The position numbers and the translations under genes were made by a program. DNA of 32,881 nucleotides. Origin: an uncultured Oribacterium sp. (GTDB lineage Bacteria; Bacillota; Clostridia; Lachnospirales; Lachnospiraceae). Positions 7,065 through 15,331 of the stretch are shown here, one piece after another. The notes beneath the pieces were generated by a model. The model made no database searches. It had not been told where the DNA came from and saw nothing but the letters and a program-made list of their open reading frames with translations. Location of the stretch: positions 1 through 32,881 of the forward strand of contig CALAOB010000126.1 in NCBI GenBank assembly GCA_937927445.1, written 5' to 3'. How positions within the stretch are numbered: position 1 is the stretch's first letter; every line of letters starts with the position of its first letter.

Positions 7065-8660
7065 TTACTTGCGAAGCGAAGCCTCGATGAGACCGCGGAA
7101 CAGCGGATGTGCGTTGTTCGGGCGAGACTTGAACTCCGGGTGTGCCTGGGTAGCGACGAAGTACGGATGATCCGAAAGCTCGATCATCTCCACGATGTGG
7201 CCGTCCGGCGACTGGCCGACGAGCTGCATACCGGCTTCCTCGAGCGCTGCGCGGAAGTCATTATTGACCTCATAACGGTGACGATGACGCTCGGAGATCT
7301 GTGTCGTACCATAGAGGGCATGGGCCTTCGAACCGTCGCTCAGTACGCATGGATATGCGCCGAGACGCATCGTGCCGCCGAGATCCGTGATACTCTTCTG
7401 CTCCGGCATCAGATCGATGACCGGATGCTCGGTGTTCGGATCGAACTCCGTCGAGTTGGCGTCTGCCCAGCCGAGCACGTCCCGTGCGAACTCGATGATC
7501 GCGATCTGCATACCGAGGCAGATGCCAAGGTACGGAATCTTATGCTCACGCGCATACTGTGCTGCCATGATCATGCCCTCGATACCACGGGAGCCGAAAC
7601 CGCCCGGAACCAGGACCCCATCGACCCCGGCGAGCAGCGTCTCTGCGCCGGACTTCTCGAGCTCCTCGGAATCCACCCAGCGGATCTTCACCTTCGCACG
7701 GTTTGCGATACCACCATGCTTCAGGGCCTCCACGACGCTGAGGTAGGCATCATGCAGCTGCGTATACTTGCCGACGATGGCGATGACCGTCTCGCGGCTC
7801 GGATGACGCAGATTCTCGACCATATGTGTCCAGTCGGAGAGATCCGGCTCCGGGCACGGCAGGTGGAGACACTCGAGCACGGACTGCGCGAGATGCTCGT
7901 GCTCCATCATGAGCGGCACCTCGTAGATGAACTCTGCGTTCGTGTTCTGCAGTACATGGTTCGCCGGCACATTACAGAAGAGGCCGATCTTCTCACGAAT
8001 CTCCTGCGGAATCGGATACTCGGTACGGCAGACGAGGATGTCCGCATGAAGACCGAGTCGCTGGAGCTCACGTACGCTCATCTGCGTCGGCTTCGTCTTC
8101 AGCTCCTCGGACGCATGCAGGTACGGAATCAGCGTCACATGAATCATGATAGCATTCTCATGACCGACCTCCTGCTGGAACTGACGGATCGCCTCGAGGA
8201 ACGGCTGGGACTCGATATCACCGACGGTACCACCGACCTCGATGATGGCGATACGATCCTCGTTCTTGTCATCCGAATGATAGAAATCACTCTTGATCTC
8301 GTTTGTGATGTGTGGGATGACCTGCACGGTGTGTCCCTCATACTCGCCGTGGCGCTCCTTGTTCAGGACAGACCAGTAGACCTTACCGGAGGTAACATTA
8401 CTCCTGTGATCCAGGGACTCGTCGATGAAACGCTCGTAGTGACCCAGATCGAGGTCCGTCTCCGTACCATCATCCGTGACGAAAACCTCACCATGCTGGA
8501 TCGGGTTCATCGTACCCGGATCGATGTTGATATACGGGTCGAACTTCTGCATGGTAACCTTATAGCCGCGCGCCTTCAGAAGACGGCCGAGTGAAGCGGC
8601 TGTGATACCCTTTCCAAGTCCGGAAACGACGCCACCGGTGACAAATACGTACTTGATCAT
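7065..8660 (-). CDS. pyrG: CTP synthase (glutamine hydrolysing)
   Basis: Makes CTP from UTP, ATP and glutamine, the last step of pyrimidine nucleotide synthesis, in the cytosol. The 531-residue length is standard. The N-terminal amidoligase domain starts with the P-loop region (VTGGVVSGLGKGITAASLG, residues 8-26) and includes DPYINIDPGTMNP and IEVGGTVGDIE. The C-terminal class I glutamine amidotransferase has the nucleophile Cys381 in LGICLGMQ and His507/Glu509 in AQAHPEF(K/E-type) context, written AHPEF here. ATG 8658-8660 follows AAAGGGGAGCAT, a clear ribosome site. Single-gene unit with its own promoter, a leader of about 215 bases containing an intrinsic terminator, and a strong terminator after it. 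Confidence 0.98.
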   Translation of the reverse strand: MIKYVFVTGGVVSGLGKGITAASLGRLLKARGYKVTMQKFDPYINIDPGTMNPIQHGEVFVTDDGTETDLDLGHYERFIDESLDHRSNVTSGKVYWSVLNKERHGEYEGHTVQVIPHITNEIKSDFYHSDDKNEDRIAIIEVGGTVGDIESQPFLEAIRQFQQEVGHENAIMIHVTLIPYLHASEELKTKPTQMSVRELQRLGLHADILVCRTEYPIPQEIREKIGLFCNVPANHVLQNTNAEFIYEVPLMMEHEHLAQSVLECLHLPCPEPDLSDWTHMVENLRHPSRETVIAIVGKYTQLHDAYLSVVEALKHGGIANRAKVKIRWVDSEELEKSGAETLLAGVDGVLVPGGFGSRGIEGMIMAAQYAREHKIPYLGICLGMQIAIIEFARDVLGWADANSTEFDPNTEHPVIDLMPEQKSITDLGGTMRLGAYPCVLSDGSKAHALYGTTQISERHRHRYEVNNDFRAALEEAGMQLVGQSPDGHIVEMIELSDHPYFVATQAHPEFKSRPNNAHPLFRGLIEASLRK

Positions 8661-8749
8661 ATGCTCCCCTTTCGTGATCCCTCATGAAGCAGGCCAATGC
8701 CTCATGCACCATGCACTCACCACCCACAGTAACGCCGGCAGCGATGCAT

Positions 8750-8811
8750 AAAAAAGAGGTGACCTGACGCAGGGACACTTTTCCTTGCCCCTGTGACGCC
8801 ATTGCCACCTC
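8750..8811 (-). terminator. Attenuator in the pyrG leader
   Basis: On the minus strand GAGGTG (8806-8811) pairs with CACCTC (8756-8761), with an inner CAGGG/CCCTG stem, followed at once by six T (8750-8755). It lies about 65-125 bases into the transcript expected from the promoter at 8884-8912 and about 90 bases before the pyrG start, so it can only act as a leader terminator. Another hairpin (CATATC paired with GATATG, about 8812-8834) sits just before it. Confidence 0.75.
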
Positions 8812-8883
8812 ATATCATATAAATATCGATATGCTTTTATCTTCGTTTCAGCCTTCTCAGCTACAGAAAATAAAAACACGAAA

Positions 8884-8912
8884 ATAATACCACCGCTCCC
8901 CCCAAATTGCAA
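8884..8912 (-). promoter_or_regulatory. Predicted promoter of pyrG
   Basis: TTGCAA (8907-8912) and TATTAT (8884-8889) are 17 bases apart on the minus strand. The likely start region is T-rich and contains no GGG, unlike the Bacillus pyrG start used for CTP-sensitive reiterative transcription. Together with the attenuator and terminators this fills the 380-base gap from 8661 to 9040. Confidence 0.72.
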
Positions 8913-8926
8913 ACAGAAACTTCACG

Positions 8927-8953
8927 AAAAAAGACCAGTACCGGCCTCTCGTC
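8927..8953 (-). terminator. Terminator of the ABC export operon (proximal to pyrG)
   Basis: On the minus strand GAGGCC pairs with GGTCTT (wobbles included) around a short loop and runs into six T (8927-8932). It is second in tandem after the hairpin at 8959-8996 and separates the export operon from the pyrG promoter. Confidence 0.55.
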
Positions 8954-8958
8954 AATGA

Positions 8959-8996
8959 AAGGGGTCAGACCCCGTTTATCGGGGTCTGACCCCCTT
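8959..8996. repeat. Two tandem GGGGTC(A/T)GACCCC palindromes forming one hairpin
   Basis: Left arm 8961-8974 and right arm 8980-8993 are perfect 14-base reverse complements around a five-base loop, and each arm is by itself a near-palindrome (GGGGTC-A-GACCCC). It starts 44 bases after the permease stop at 9041. Likely a terminator or a REP-like intergenic element. Confidence 0.75.
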
Positions 8997-9040
8997 GCGT
9001 ACCGGAACGTCGTGAAAGAGGCGCACAGAATACGTGTGCA

Positions 9041-10231
9041 TTAATCCGAGCGGAGTGCGTCGATCGGGTTCAGTGCTGCGGCGCGTCTCGCCGGAAGATA
9101 ACCGAAGATGAGGCCGATCATCACGGAGACCATGAAGGAAACGAGTACGGAGACAAATGTCGGGGAGGCATCGATGCCCATGATCTTTCCGGCAGCACTC
9201 GTTCCGATGAAACCGACGGCGATGCCGATGAAACCACCCATCGAACTGGTGACCGCTGCCTCGATGACAAACTGGGAGAGAATCGTCCGACGCTTCGCTC
9301 CGAGCGCCTTTCGAATACCGATCTCACGCGTACGCTCCGTGACGGAGACGAGCATGATGTTCATAACACCGACACCAGCGACCAGAAGGGAGATGCCGGC
9401 GATGCCGCCGAGCATCATCGACATGGTGCCGACCATCTCGTTCATGGAATCGAGTAGCTCACTCATGGCAGTTACCGTATAGAGGTCATCGTCCATAAAA
9501 ATCGTGTAAAGATAATCCTCGATATAGGTTTTGATCGTTGTAGCCTGATCGACGTATTCATCCCGCACACAGAAGGTATAATTGTTTACCGAACCGTTTC
9601 GTGAAAGTTTAACGGCTGCCGTGTACGGGATATAGAGCGTATCATCGGAGCCACCCGCACTCAGCTCTTCGCTCTCTGAGGTCTGTCGCTCGATAACTCC
9701 AACAATCTCGTATTTTTCACCGTTCACACTGATCTTCTGACCGATGGCGGCTTCCGCTGAGTCATAGTAGGTTGTCGCGATATAGTAGCCGATGACCGCC
9801 ACCTTCTGACGTGCGGCGATATCGGCATACTGGATAAAACGGCCACTTAGCAGATTTTCATCAAGAATGGTCAGATAATCCTCGGAGACACCGGTCGTTT
9901 GTGTCGTCGTCGAATTTTCATTTCCGACCTTTACCGTCGCCCCGACCGTGACCGTCGGAGACATGTAGGAAAAGTACTGTGACTGCTCCTCATAAAAGGC
10001 ATACATGTCATCGACATCTACAGAACGCGTCCGCAGATTTATCACATTGACCGTGATTCGGTTTGTACCCATCGAGGCGAAGCTGTCCGTCATGTAGGAC
10101 ATCTCACCGTTTACGATGCCGACGAGGATGATGACGGCAGCGACACCGATGATGATACCGAGCATCGTGAGAAATGAGCGCAGCCGATTCGACCATATAC
10201 TCTTCAGCGCAAGTTTAAATGAATTTAGCAT
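9041..10231 (-). CDS. MacB/FtsX-type ABC transporter permease
   Basis: Membrane subunit of a type VII (MacB-like) ABC exporter, 396 residues. The N-terminal helix carries the family hallmark (RLRSFLTMLGIIIGVAAVIIL, here noted as RSFLTMLGIIIGVAAV), followed by a large extracytoplasmic MacB periplasmic-core-like domain (about residues 45-250) and a C-terminal FtsX domain with three helices and the coupling segment RTREIGIRKALGA. The ATG lies three bases after GGAGG and overlaps the ATPase gene by 17 bases, so the two are coupled. It completes the module with the ATPase, the HlyD-like adaptor and the SLH protein upstream. Substrates of such systems in Gram-positives are typically antimicrobial peptides or lipids; not determinable here. 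Confidence 0.95.
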   Translation of the reverse strand: MLNSFKLALKSIWSNRLRSFLTMLGIIIGVAAVIILVGIVNGEMSYMTDSFASMGTNRITVNVINLRTRSVDVDDMYAFYEEQSQYFSYMSPTVTVGATVKVGNENSTTTQTTGVSEDYLTILDENLLSGRFIQYADIAARQKVAVIGYYIATTYYDSAEAAIGQKISVNGEKYEIVGVIERQTSESEELSAGGSDDTLYIPYTAAVKLSRNGSVNNYTFCVRDEYVDQATTIKTYIEDYLYTIFMDDDLYTVTAMSELLDSMNEMVGTMSMMLGGIAGISLLVAGVGVMNIMLVSVTERTREIGIRKALGAKRRTILSQFVIEAAVTSSMGGFIGIAVGFIGTSAAGKIMGIDASPTFVSVLVSFMVSVMIGLIFGYLPARRAAALNPIDALRSD

Positions 10232-11183
10232 AGTCCTCCGTTTTTCCGTCGAAGACGACCCGACCGTCCGAGATACGAATCACGCGCTTCGCCTCGAGGG
10301 CCAGCGCATTATCGTGTGTGATCATGACGACGGTCGTTCCGTCTTGATTGATATCCTGTAAAAAGCCCATGACCTGACGGGAGGTTTTACTGTCCAGCGC
10401 ACCGGTCGGCTCATCCGCGAGGATCAGCTCCGGATCTCCGGCGAGTGCACGCGCGATGGACACACGCTGTTGCTGACCACCGGAGAGCTGGGAAGGATGT
10501 TGCATCCACTTGTCTGCGAGGCCGACCCGCTCGAGCTGTTTCATCGCCCGCTTCCGCTGATCCGACTTGGAAAGTCCGGCATAGAGAAGCGGCAGGGAGA
10601 CATTGTCCACGAGATTATCCTTCGGAAGCAGGTTGTACTGCTGGAAGATGAAGCCGATCTTATGATTTCGGATGGCGGCCAGCTCATCGTCTGTCATGTG
10701 GGAGGTGTCGACCCCCTGAATCAGGTATGCTCCCTTCGTCGGCACATCGAGGGCACCGATGATGTTCATGAGGGTCGATTTTCCGGAGCCGGACTTGCCG
10801 ACGATGGCGACGAACTCACCATGATAGATGTTCACGCTGATGCCGTCGTTTGCATGTACCTCCTCGGAGCCCATCTGGTAGATTTTATAGATGTCTTCGA
10901 GCTGCAGGAAGGGAACCTCCCCGGCATGCTCCGGCGGGATGTAGGGACCGGCTGCGCCATCGACGCCTTGGACCGCCTGCGCGGCCCGCAGCTTCGCGAT
11001 CTCCTCGTGATTTTCGGCGTATGCGTCGACCTCTTCTTTTTCATCATCACACTCGCCAGGAACCTTTTCTGTTTCCGCTTGTGTGGTCGAGTTTTCATTT
11101 TCGAGCGTCCTTTCTTCGATTTCGAGCTCTTGAGGTCTGGAAGTACCTGTTTTTGTATTTTCTTGTGTTTTATCGTCTCGCAT
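10215..11183 (-). CDS. ABC transporter ATPase (MacB/LolD type) with acidic N-terminal extension
   Basis: ATP-hydrolysing subunit that drives the permease at 9041-10231. Walker A GKSGSGKST (129-137), Q-loop FQQYNLLP, signature LSGGQQQR (233-240), Walker B LILADEPTGALD (253-264) and switch His290 are all intact. Homology of the usual length of about 230 residues begins near residue 92; before it is an unusual extension of about 90 residues rich in Glu, Asp, Thr and Ala with no family I recognise. The ATG at 11181-11183 has a good AGGAAG site, and there is no well-placed ATG nearer the ATPase domain, so the extension is probably real. It starts 9 bases after the adaptor gene. Confidence 0.95.
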   Translation of the reverse strand: MRDDKTQENTKTGTSRPQELEIEERTLENENSTTQAETEKVPGECDDEKEEVDAYAENHEEIAKLRAAQAVQGVDGAAGPYIPPEHAGEVPFLQLEDIYKIYQMGSEEVHANDGISVNIYHGEFVAIVGKSGSGKSTLMNIIGALDVPTKGAYLIQGVDTSHMTDDELAAIRNHKIGFIFQQYNLLPKDNLVDNVSLPLLYAGLSKSDQRKRAMKQLERVGLADKWMQHPSQLSGGQQQRVSIARALAGDPELILADEPTGALDSKTSRQVMGFLQDINQDGTTVVMITHDNALALEAKRVIRISDGRVVFDGKTEDYAKFI

Positions 11184-11192
11184 ATCACTTCC

Positions 11193-13055
11193 TCATCTAG
11201 CCATCGGGCCGCCGCCACGATTACTACCGCCGCCTGGGTTGCCACCACCCATGCCGCCGCCCATGTCACCACCGCTCATGCCCGGCATCATCATGTCGGT
11301 CGAGCTGCTGACGCTGGACTGTGAGATATAGACTTCATCGCCTTCGGAGAGATCACCAGACAGGATCTCGACGTACTCATCGGAGGTGAGACCCGTGGTG
11401 ACCGTGACTTCATGGAAGCCCTCCGGCACATTGCTGTTCTTCGCGTTTTTATCGTCGGATTTTCCGTTCTCGTCCGTGCCCTTATTCGTCGGCTTCTGGC
11501 CCGTTGCATTTCCTTCCGCCCTGTCATCCGTAGTGCCCTCTGGCCGGTCATCACCTGCCGTGGCTGCATCCTGAGTGGAAGCCACGGCCTTCTTCGACGT
11601 CGTGGAATCCTTCACATAGACCTTGTTGCCACGCTGGAGTGCATCCACCGGAATCGCAAGTGCATCCTCCGCCTCATCGAGGATGATCACGCCGGTGACA
11701 TTCATGCCCGGGAGCAGACCACCGTACTCCGTCATCGTGACGGTGACCGGATAGTAGGTGACGCCGTTCGCCGCCGTACCCTCCATGGACACCTTCGTGA
11801 CGGTGCCCTCGAAGGTCTGCTCCTCGAACGCATCCGCCGTGACCTCGACGGTCTGCCCCACCTTCACGTTCGAGATGTCGAGCTCATCGATGTTCATCTC
11901 GAAGGTAACCTCGGAAAGGTCGTAGATGACGGCGAGTGCGGTCGCGGAGTTACCGTTCTGCACATTCTCGCCGGCGTTCACGTTCTTCGTCGTGACGGTA
12001 CCGGAAATCGGTGCGGTGATCGTATAGTTTTCGTAATTATCGGTCGTCGTGTCGAGGGTTGACTGTGCATTCTCAAGGGAGGATTTCGCATCGTCGACCT
12101 TGTTCTTATAGGTCTTCAGAATGTCGCTCGCATCCTCGGCATCCATCGAGAAGATGGCCGTACCGACGTTCACATAGTCACCGGCACTGACGAGCAGCTT
12201 CTTGACGGTCACGGAGCCCGAAAGATCGCCCGCCCGCAGCGTGACGTTCTGGATCGGCTGGAAGGCGCCATCACCACAGGAGTTGATGCCGTTGATGCTC
12301 GCAGTAGCGTACATGTCGCTCGTGAGACCACCCGGATTCGTCACCTGTACCGTGACATAGCGGACGAGCTGTCCACCGGTGAGGGTCGTATCCAGCTGAT
12401 CGACGGAGGTGACGGTACCACTGATTTCCTCGAGGGTATCCGAGAGCGTCAGTGTCGCGGTGCTGCCCACCGGAATCTGTGCGGCCTCGACGGAAAGGAA
12501 CGGGATATCCACCTCCATCACGCTGTCGTTGTAGATCTCCGCGATCTCCGTGTTGCCGGACACCTGATCCCCCGCCCGGATCTTCATCGTCTTGATATAG
12601 CCGGAGACGGTCGACTTCACGGTGTTTCCGCTGTAATCCGCGACGGCGGAGTTATAATCCTTCATCGCATCGTTGTAGCTTTCCTGTGCACGCTCGAGGG
12701 AGCTCGTCGCCGAGTTCAGCTTCGAGGTCATGGACGAGGCATCGATCTGATACAGCACCTGTCCCTCCGTGACCTGATCGCCCTCGTTAAAATCCGCCGA
12801 GATGACCTTGCCCTCGACCATCGAGGTGATCGTATAGCTGTTCTTCGGCGAAATCGTGCCGGAGCTGGACAGCGACTGCTGGATGGTCTGCCGTGTCACC
12901 ATACCGGTCCGTTCACTGATTTCCTTCTTACTCGAGGCTGCGGCCTTCTTCTGATATACGAAGACGGCCCCACCCGCGATTACCGCGAGGAGCACTGCTC
13001 CTAGGACGAGCTTCTTCACCGGCTTCTTCTTTTTAAACGAAAAAATCTGCTTCAT
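11193..13055 (-). CDS. HlyD/MacA-type efflux adaptor with two lipoyl-coiled-coil modules
   Basis: Membrane-anchored adaptor of 620 residues working with the ABC pair downstream. A basic N-terminus precedes one membrane helix (about residues 13-33). Two consecutive modules follow, each a split lipoyl domain around a short coiled coil: first SMVEGKVISADFNEGDQVTEG with partner VSGYIKTMKIRAGDQV (shortened quotes), then VTVKKLLVSAGDYVNVG with partner ISGTVTTKNVNAGENVQ. Beta-barrel segments follow (VGQTVEVTADAFEEQTFEG), then a Thr/Lys/Asp-rich linker and a Met/Gly-rich tail. The frame opens at 13121, but ATG 13053-13055 has GGAGAG five bases before it and directly precedes the basic region, so it is used. 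No outer-membrane partner gene is present, as expected for a Gram-positive cell. Confidence 0.92.
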   Translation of the reverse strand: MKQIFSFKKKKPVKKLVLGAVLLAVIAGGAVFVYQKKAAASSKKEISERTGMVTRQTIQQSLSSSGTISPKNSYTITSMVEGKVISADFNEGDQVTEGQVLYQIDASSMTSKLNSATSSLERAQESYNDAMKDYNSAVADYSGNTVKSTVSGYIKTMKIRAGDQVSGNTEIAEIYNDSVMEVDIPFLSVEAAQIPVGSTATLTLSDTLEEISGTVTSVDQLDTTLTGGQLVRYVTVQVTNPGGLTSDMYATASINGINSCGDGAFQPIQNVTLRAGDLSGSVTVKKLLVSAGDYVNVGTAIFSMDAEDASDILKTYKNKVDDAKSSLENAQSTLDTTTDNYENYTITAPISGTVTTKNVNAGENVQNGNSATALAVIYDLSEVTFEMNIDELDISNVKVGQTVEVTADAFEEQTFEGTVTKVSMEGTAANGVTYYPVTVTMTEYGGLLPGMNVTGVIILDEAEDALAIPVDALQRGNKVYVKDSTTSKKAVASTQDAATAGDDRPEGTTDDRAEGNATGQKPTNKGTDENGKSDDKNAKNSNVPEGFHEVTVTTGLTSDEYVEILSGDLSEGDEVYISQSSVSSSTDMMMPGMSGGDMGGGMGGGNPGGGSNRGGGPMAR

Positions 13056-13137
13056 CTTCTCTCCAACCAAATCCTGATTTCCTGTGTTTCCTGTCTGGAT
13101 GCCAATGCACCCCTTATGCATCCGCCCACAGCGGCAT

Positions 13138-13174
13138 GGCAGCGGATCGTCTCATGGCATCCGTGCTTCCTGCC
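13138..13174 (-). other. Intergenic hairpin between SLH gene and adaptor gene
   Basis: GGCAG pairs with CTGCC and CGGAT with ATCCG, with a six-base bulge on one side. It follows the SLH stop codon by about 25 bases and has no T-run. It may be an mRNA processing or stability element that separates expression of the SLH gene from the export genes. Confidence 0.35.
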
Positions 13175-13197
13175 ACATGCATCACGCGCATATCGTA

Positions 13198-14301
13198 TTA
13201 TGCGATCGCGATAACTTCCTTCGCGCCGCTCTGATCGAGATCCCAGACGATGGTGATCTCATCCGAGGTATCGATGGATCCGTAGATCGAGAACGCGTAC
13301 TGCATATCCGAGTTGTTGATGTTATAGGTCTCGCCACCGATCTCCACCTGCGTCGGGGTCATGATCTGACTCGAGCTGTAGTAGATCTGATCGACCGTGC
13401 CCGTCGCCGTACCCATGGTGCTGTCTGCATTGCCCGACTCCGAGTAGGCATAGACCGACTTCGACGAGCTGTTGTAGTACACGACCACGGCACAGCTCGT
13501 CGCCTCGTCCTCGATGGCGTCCACGCTGGAGGTCTCCCCGTTCAGATAGCAGCTGGCAACACTCTTATTAAATGGAAGAATCGAGTTCAGGCTCTTGCCG
13601 GACTTCAGGACATGCGGACCGCTCAGGTTCGAAGACAGCGTATCGAGCAGATTCAGCTCGTTGCTGTCGGACAGCGTGAAACCGAACAGCGAACCGTAGA
13701 TCGTCTGACTGCTCTTCGTCTTCCCATCGTTCTCAGCGGTGTTTGCCATCAGCAGATTGTAGAACATGTAGACGCAGTCCTCATAGGTCAACTCGTCATT
13801 CACGTTCGTGCTGACCCGATCCGTGAGACCGATGGCGATGGCCTTCGCATGTCGGTTCGAGACGATGTTGCCGCTGAACTGATCGCTCGTATAGCCGAGC
13901 AGCGTCAGCATCGCCTTTTCCGCCTCCGCGAGCTTGATGCCCTGCTCCGGCTTGAAGCTGCCACCGAGATAGGCGCTCATCCAGCCCTTCGAGGTCGCGA
14001 TCCGTATATAGCCGGCGTACGGTGAGCTCTGCAGCACATCACTGAAGACGGAAACATTCGACTCCGCCGCGACATTCGTCGCATAGCTCGAGGCATGCAC
14101 CAGCATCTTCGCAAACTCCGCACGCGACACGATGACCGGATTCAGACTCACATCGAAATTATCGATGATCCCGGCACTCACCAGCGCCTTCTTCCGCTGC
14201 TCCAGTGTCGTCGAGGCCAGGACACACATCGGCATGCCCGCCACCACCGTGACGACACCCGTCATCGCTGCAATCGCACCACGCATCAGATATCTATTCA
14301 T
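13198..14301 (-). CDS. Secreted S-layer-homology (SLH) domain protein
   Basis: Exported protein of 367 residues. A signal peptide (RYLMRGAIAAMTGVVTVVAG, likely cleaved near VLAST, about residue 30) is followed by three SLH-like units in residues about 50-200: VSRAEFAKMLVHASSYA with AGYIRIATSKGWMS, then KLAEAEKAMLTLLGY, then ELTYEDCVYMFYNLL. SLH domains bind secondary cell-wall polymers in Gram-positives. The C-terminal half (200-367), Ser- and Asn-rich and predicted mostly beta, is not recognised. The frame is open from 14457, but ATG 14299-14301 has AAGGAG five bases before it and begins the signal peptide. First gene of the export operon, so it may present or stabilise the adaptor at the wall; this is inference. 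Confidence 0.85.
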   Translation of the reverse strand: MNRYLMRGAIAAMTGVVTVVAGMPMCVLASTTLEQRKKALVSAGIIDNFDVSLNPVIVSRAEFAKMLVHASSYATNVAAESNVSVFSDVLQSSPYAGYIRIATSKGWMSAYLGGSFKPEQGIKLAEAEKAMLTLLGYTSDQFSGNIVSNRHAKAIAIGLTDRVSTNVNDELTYEDCVYMFYNLLMANTAENDGKTKSSQTIYGSLFGFTLSDSNELNLLDTLSSNLSGPHVLKSGKSLNSILPFNKSVASCYLNGETSSVDAIEDEATSCAVVVYYNSSSKSVYAYSESGNADSTMGTATGTVDQIYYSSSQIMTPTQVEIGGETYNINNSDMQYAFSIYGSIDTSDEITIVWDLDQSGAKEVIAIA

Positions 14302-14523
14302 AGCTGCTCCTTTTCTATATGCGGCCTGATCACTGCTGCCGCGCCTTAAGATGCTTCCTTTATATCCTTCACCACGCGCCTGCGATGAAGGACGTATATA
14401 CCGGGCGTCCTTACGGAAGCCCCCAGATCCCAGCACTCTGGGATGTACATGACGCATTCTAAAAAAGAAAGCTGAAATGATGCTGAATTCTTTTCAGAAA
14501 AGTGTGAAGCTTCTGTGATTTCC
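14302..14523. promoter_or_regulatory. Divergent intergenic region, SLH side
   Basis: Part of the 358-base gap between the SLH gene and the response regulator. It holds an inverted repeat TCCTTCA/TGAAGGA (14365-14371 and 14386-14392), a small CCCAG/CTGGG hairpin (about 14430-14443) and AT-rich TATATA and TATAAA boxes on the minus strand that might be -10 elements; no convincing -35 was found for the minus strand. Confidence 0.35.
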
Positions 14524-14551
14524 TTCGACAGAAGGCCCGCACTTGTATAAT
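14524..14551 (+). promoter_or_regulatory. Predicted promoter of the two-component system
   Basis: TTCGAC (14524-14529) and a consensus TATAAT (14546-14551) with a 16-base spacer on the plus strand, about 108 bases before the response regulator ATG. Confidence 0.65.
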
Positions 14552-14574
14552 ATGTAGATAAATGAATCAGGAAG

Positions 14575-14591
14575 TTTCAGCACACTTTCAG
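14575..14591 (+). promoter_or_regulatory. Candidate OmpR-type response-regulator binding repeat
   Basis: TTTCAG occurs twice (14575-14580 and 14586-14591) with an 11-base period, the arrangement bound by tandem OmpR-family dimers. It lies just downstream of the predicted promoter, suggesting autoregulation. A further TTTCAG is at about 14492-14497, upstream of the promoter. Confidence 0.4.
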
Positions 14592-14659
14592 TTACACACA
14601 GTAAAATGCATCTGAAAAGGCACAGTTGAGCCGAGGCCCCGGCTTTAAGGAGATAAAAG

Positions 14660-15331
14660 ATGAAAATATTAATCGTAGAAGATGAAAAGCTCCTCGCAGA
14701 TTCGATCCGGGATCTGCTGACGGAGCAGGGGTATCAGGCCGAGGCGGTATATGATGGAGAAGCCGGGGTCGATTATGCGGCGACCGGGGTCTATGATCTC
14801 CTCATCCTGGATGTCATGATGCCGAAAATGAATGGATATCAGGTGGCGCGGGTTCTGCGCCAGCAGCATATCAGTACGCCGATCCTCATGCTGACGGCGA
14901 AGTCCGAGCTGCTGGACCGTGTACAGGGTCTCGATTCCGGGGCAGACTACTACCTGACGAAGCCGTTCGATGCACGCGAGCTTTTCGCCTGCATCCATGC
15001 GCTGCTTCGCCGGCAGGGTACCGAAATCGATACCCTCGGCTTCGGAAACACGACCCTCGATCTCTCGACGAGTACGCTTTTATGTGAAGAGAAGTCCCTC
15101 CGCCTGAGCGCGAAGGAGTTCGATGTGATGCGTATGCTGATGCAGCAGAAGGAAAAGAATCTGTCGAAGGAGGCCATCCTCCAGAAGGTCTGGGGCTTCG
15201 ATTCCGAAGCCGTTGAGAACCATGTCGAGGTTTATGTCGGCTTTCTTCGGAAGAAGCTGCACTCCATCGGCTCAAATGTGCAGATCGTCGCCGCGCGCCG
15301 ACTCGGCTATCATCTGGAGCTGGAGGGATGA
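14660..15331 (+). CDS. OmpR/PhoB-family response regulator
   Basis: DNA-binding output of a two-component system, 223 residues. Receiver domain residues 1-115: acidic pocket ED at 7-8, phospho-acceptor Asp51 in LLILDVMMPKMNGY, Thr in LMLTAKSE and the conserved Lys in YLTKPFDARELFA. The C-terminal winged helix (about 125-220) includes LSAKEFDVMRMLMQ, SKEAILQKVWGF and the wing with VQIVAARRLGYHL; the last usually reads IxTVRGxGY. AAGGAG lies seven bases before the ATG. It is followed by the kinase gene after 78 bases and diverges from the SLH/ABC export operon, its probable target. Confidence 0.96.
   Translation: MKILIVEDEKLLADSIRDLLTEQGYQAEAVYDGEAGVDYAATGVYDLLILDVMMPKMNGYQVARVLRQQHISTPILMLTAKSELLDRVQGLDSGADYYLTKPFDARELFACIHALLRRQGTEIDTLGFGNTTLDLSTSTLLCEEKSLRLSAKEFDVMRMLMQQKEKNLSKEAILQKVWGFDSEAVENHVEVYVGFLRKKLHSIGSNVQIVAARRLGYHLELEG

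Noticed and set aside
6978..8594. Plus-strand frame of more than 500 codons opposite pyrG
   Set aside because: It is fully antisense to pyrG and exists because of codon bias; it shows no domain pattern.
8682..8830. Possible leader peptide with Trp codons (MRWQWRHR) in the pyrG leader
   Set aside because: No ribosome site before the ATG, and Trp control of pyrG makes no metabolic sense.
8661..8877. T-box riboswitch before pyrG
   Set aside because: Only a partial resemblance to the T-box sequence, too little room for stem I, and no aminoacylation or amino-acid gene downstream. Kept only as a remark in a finding.
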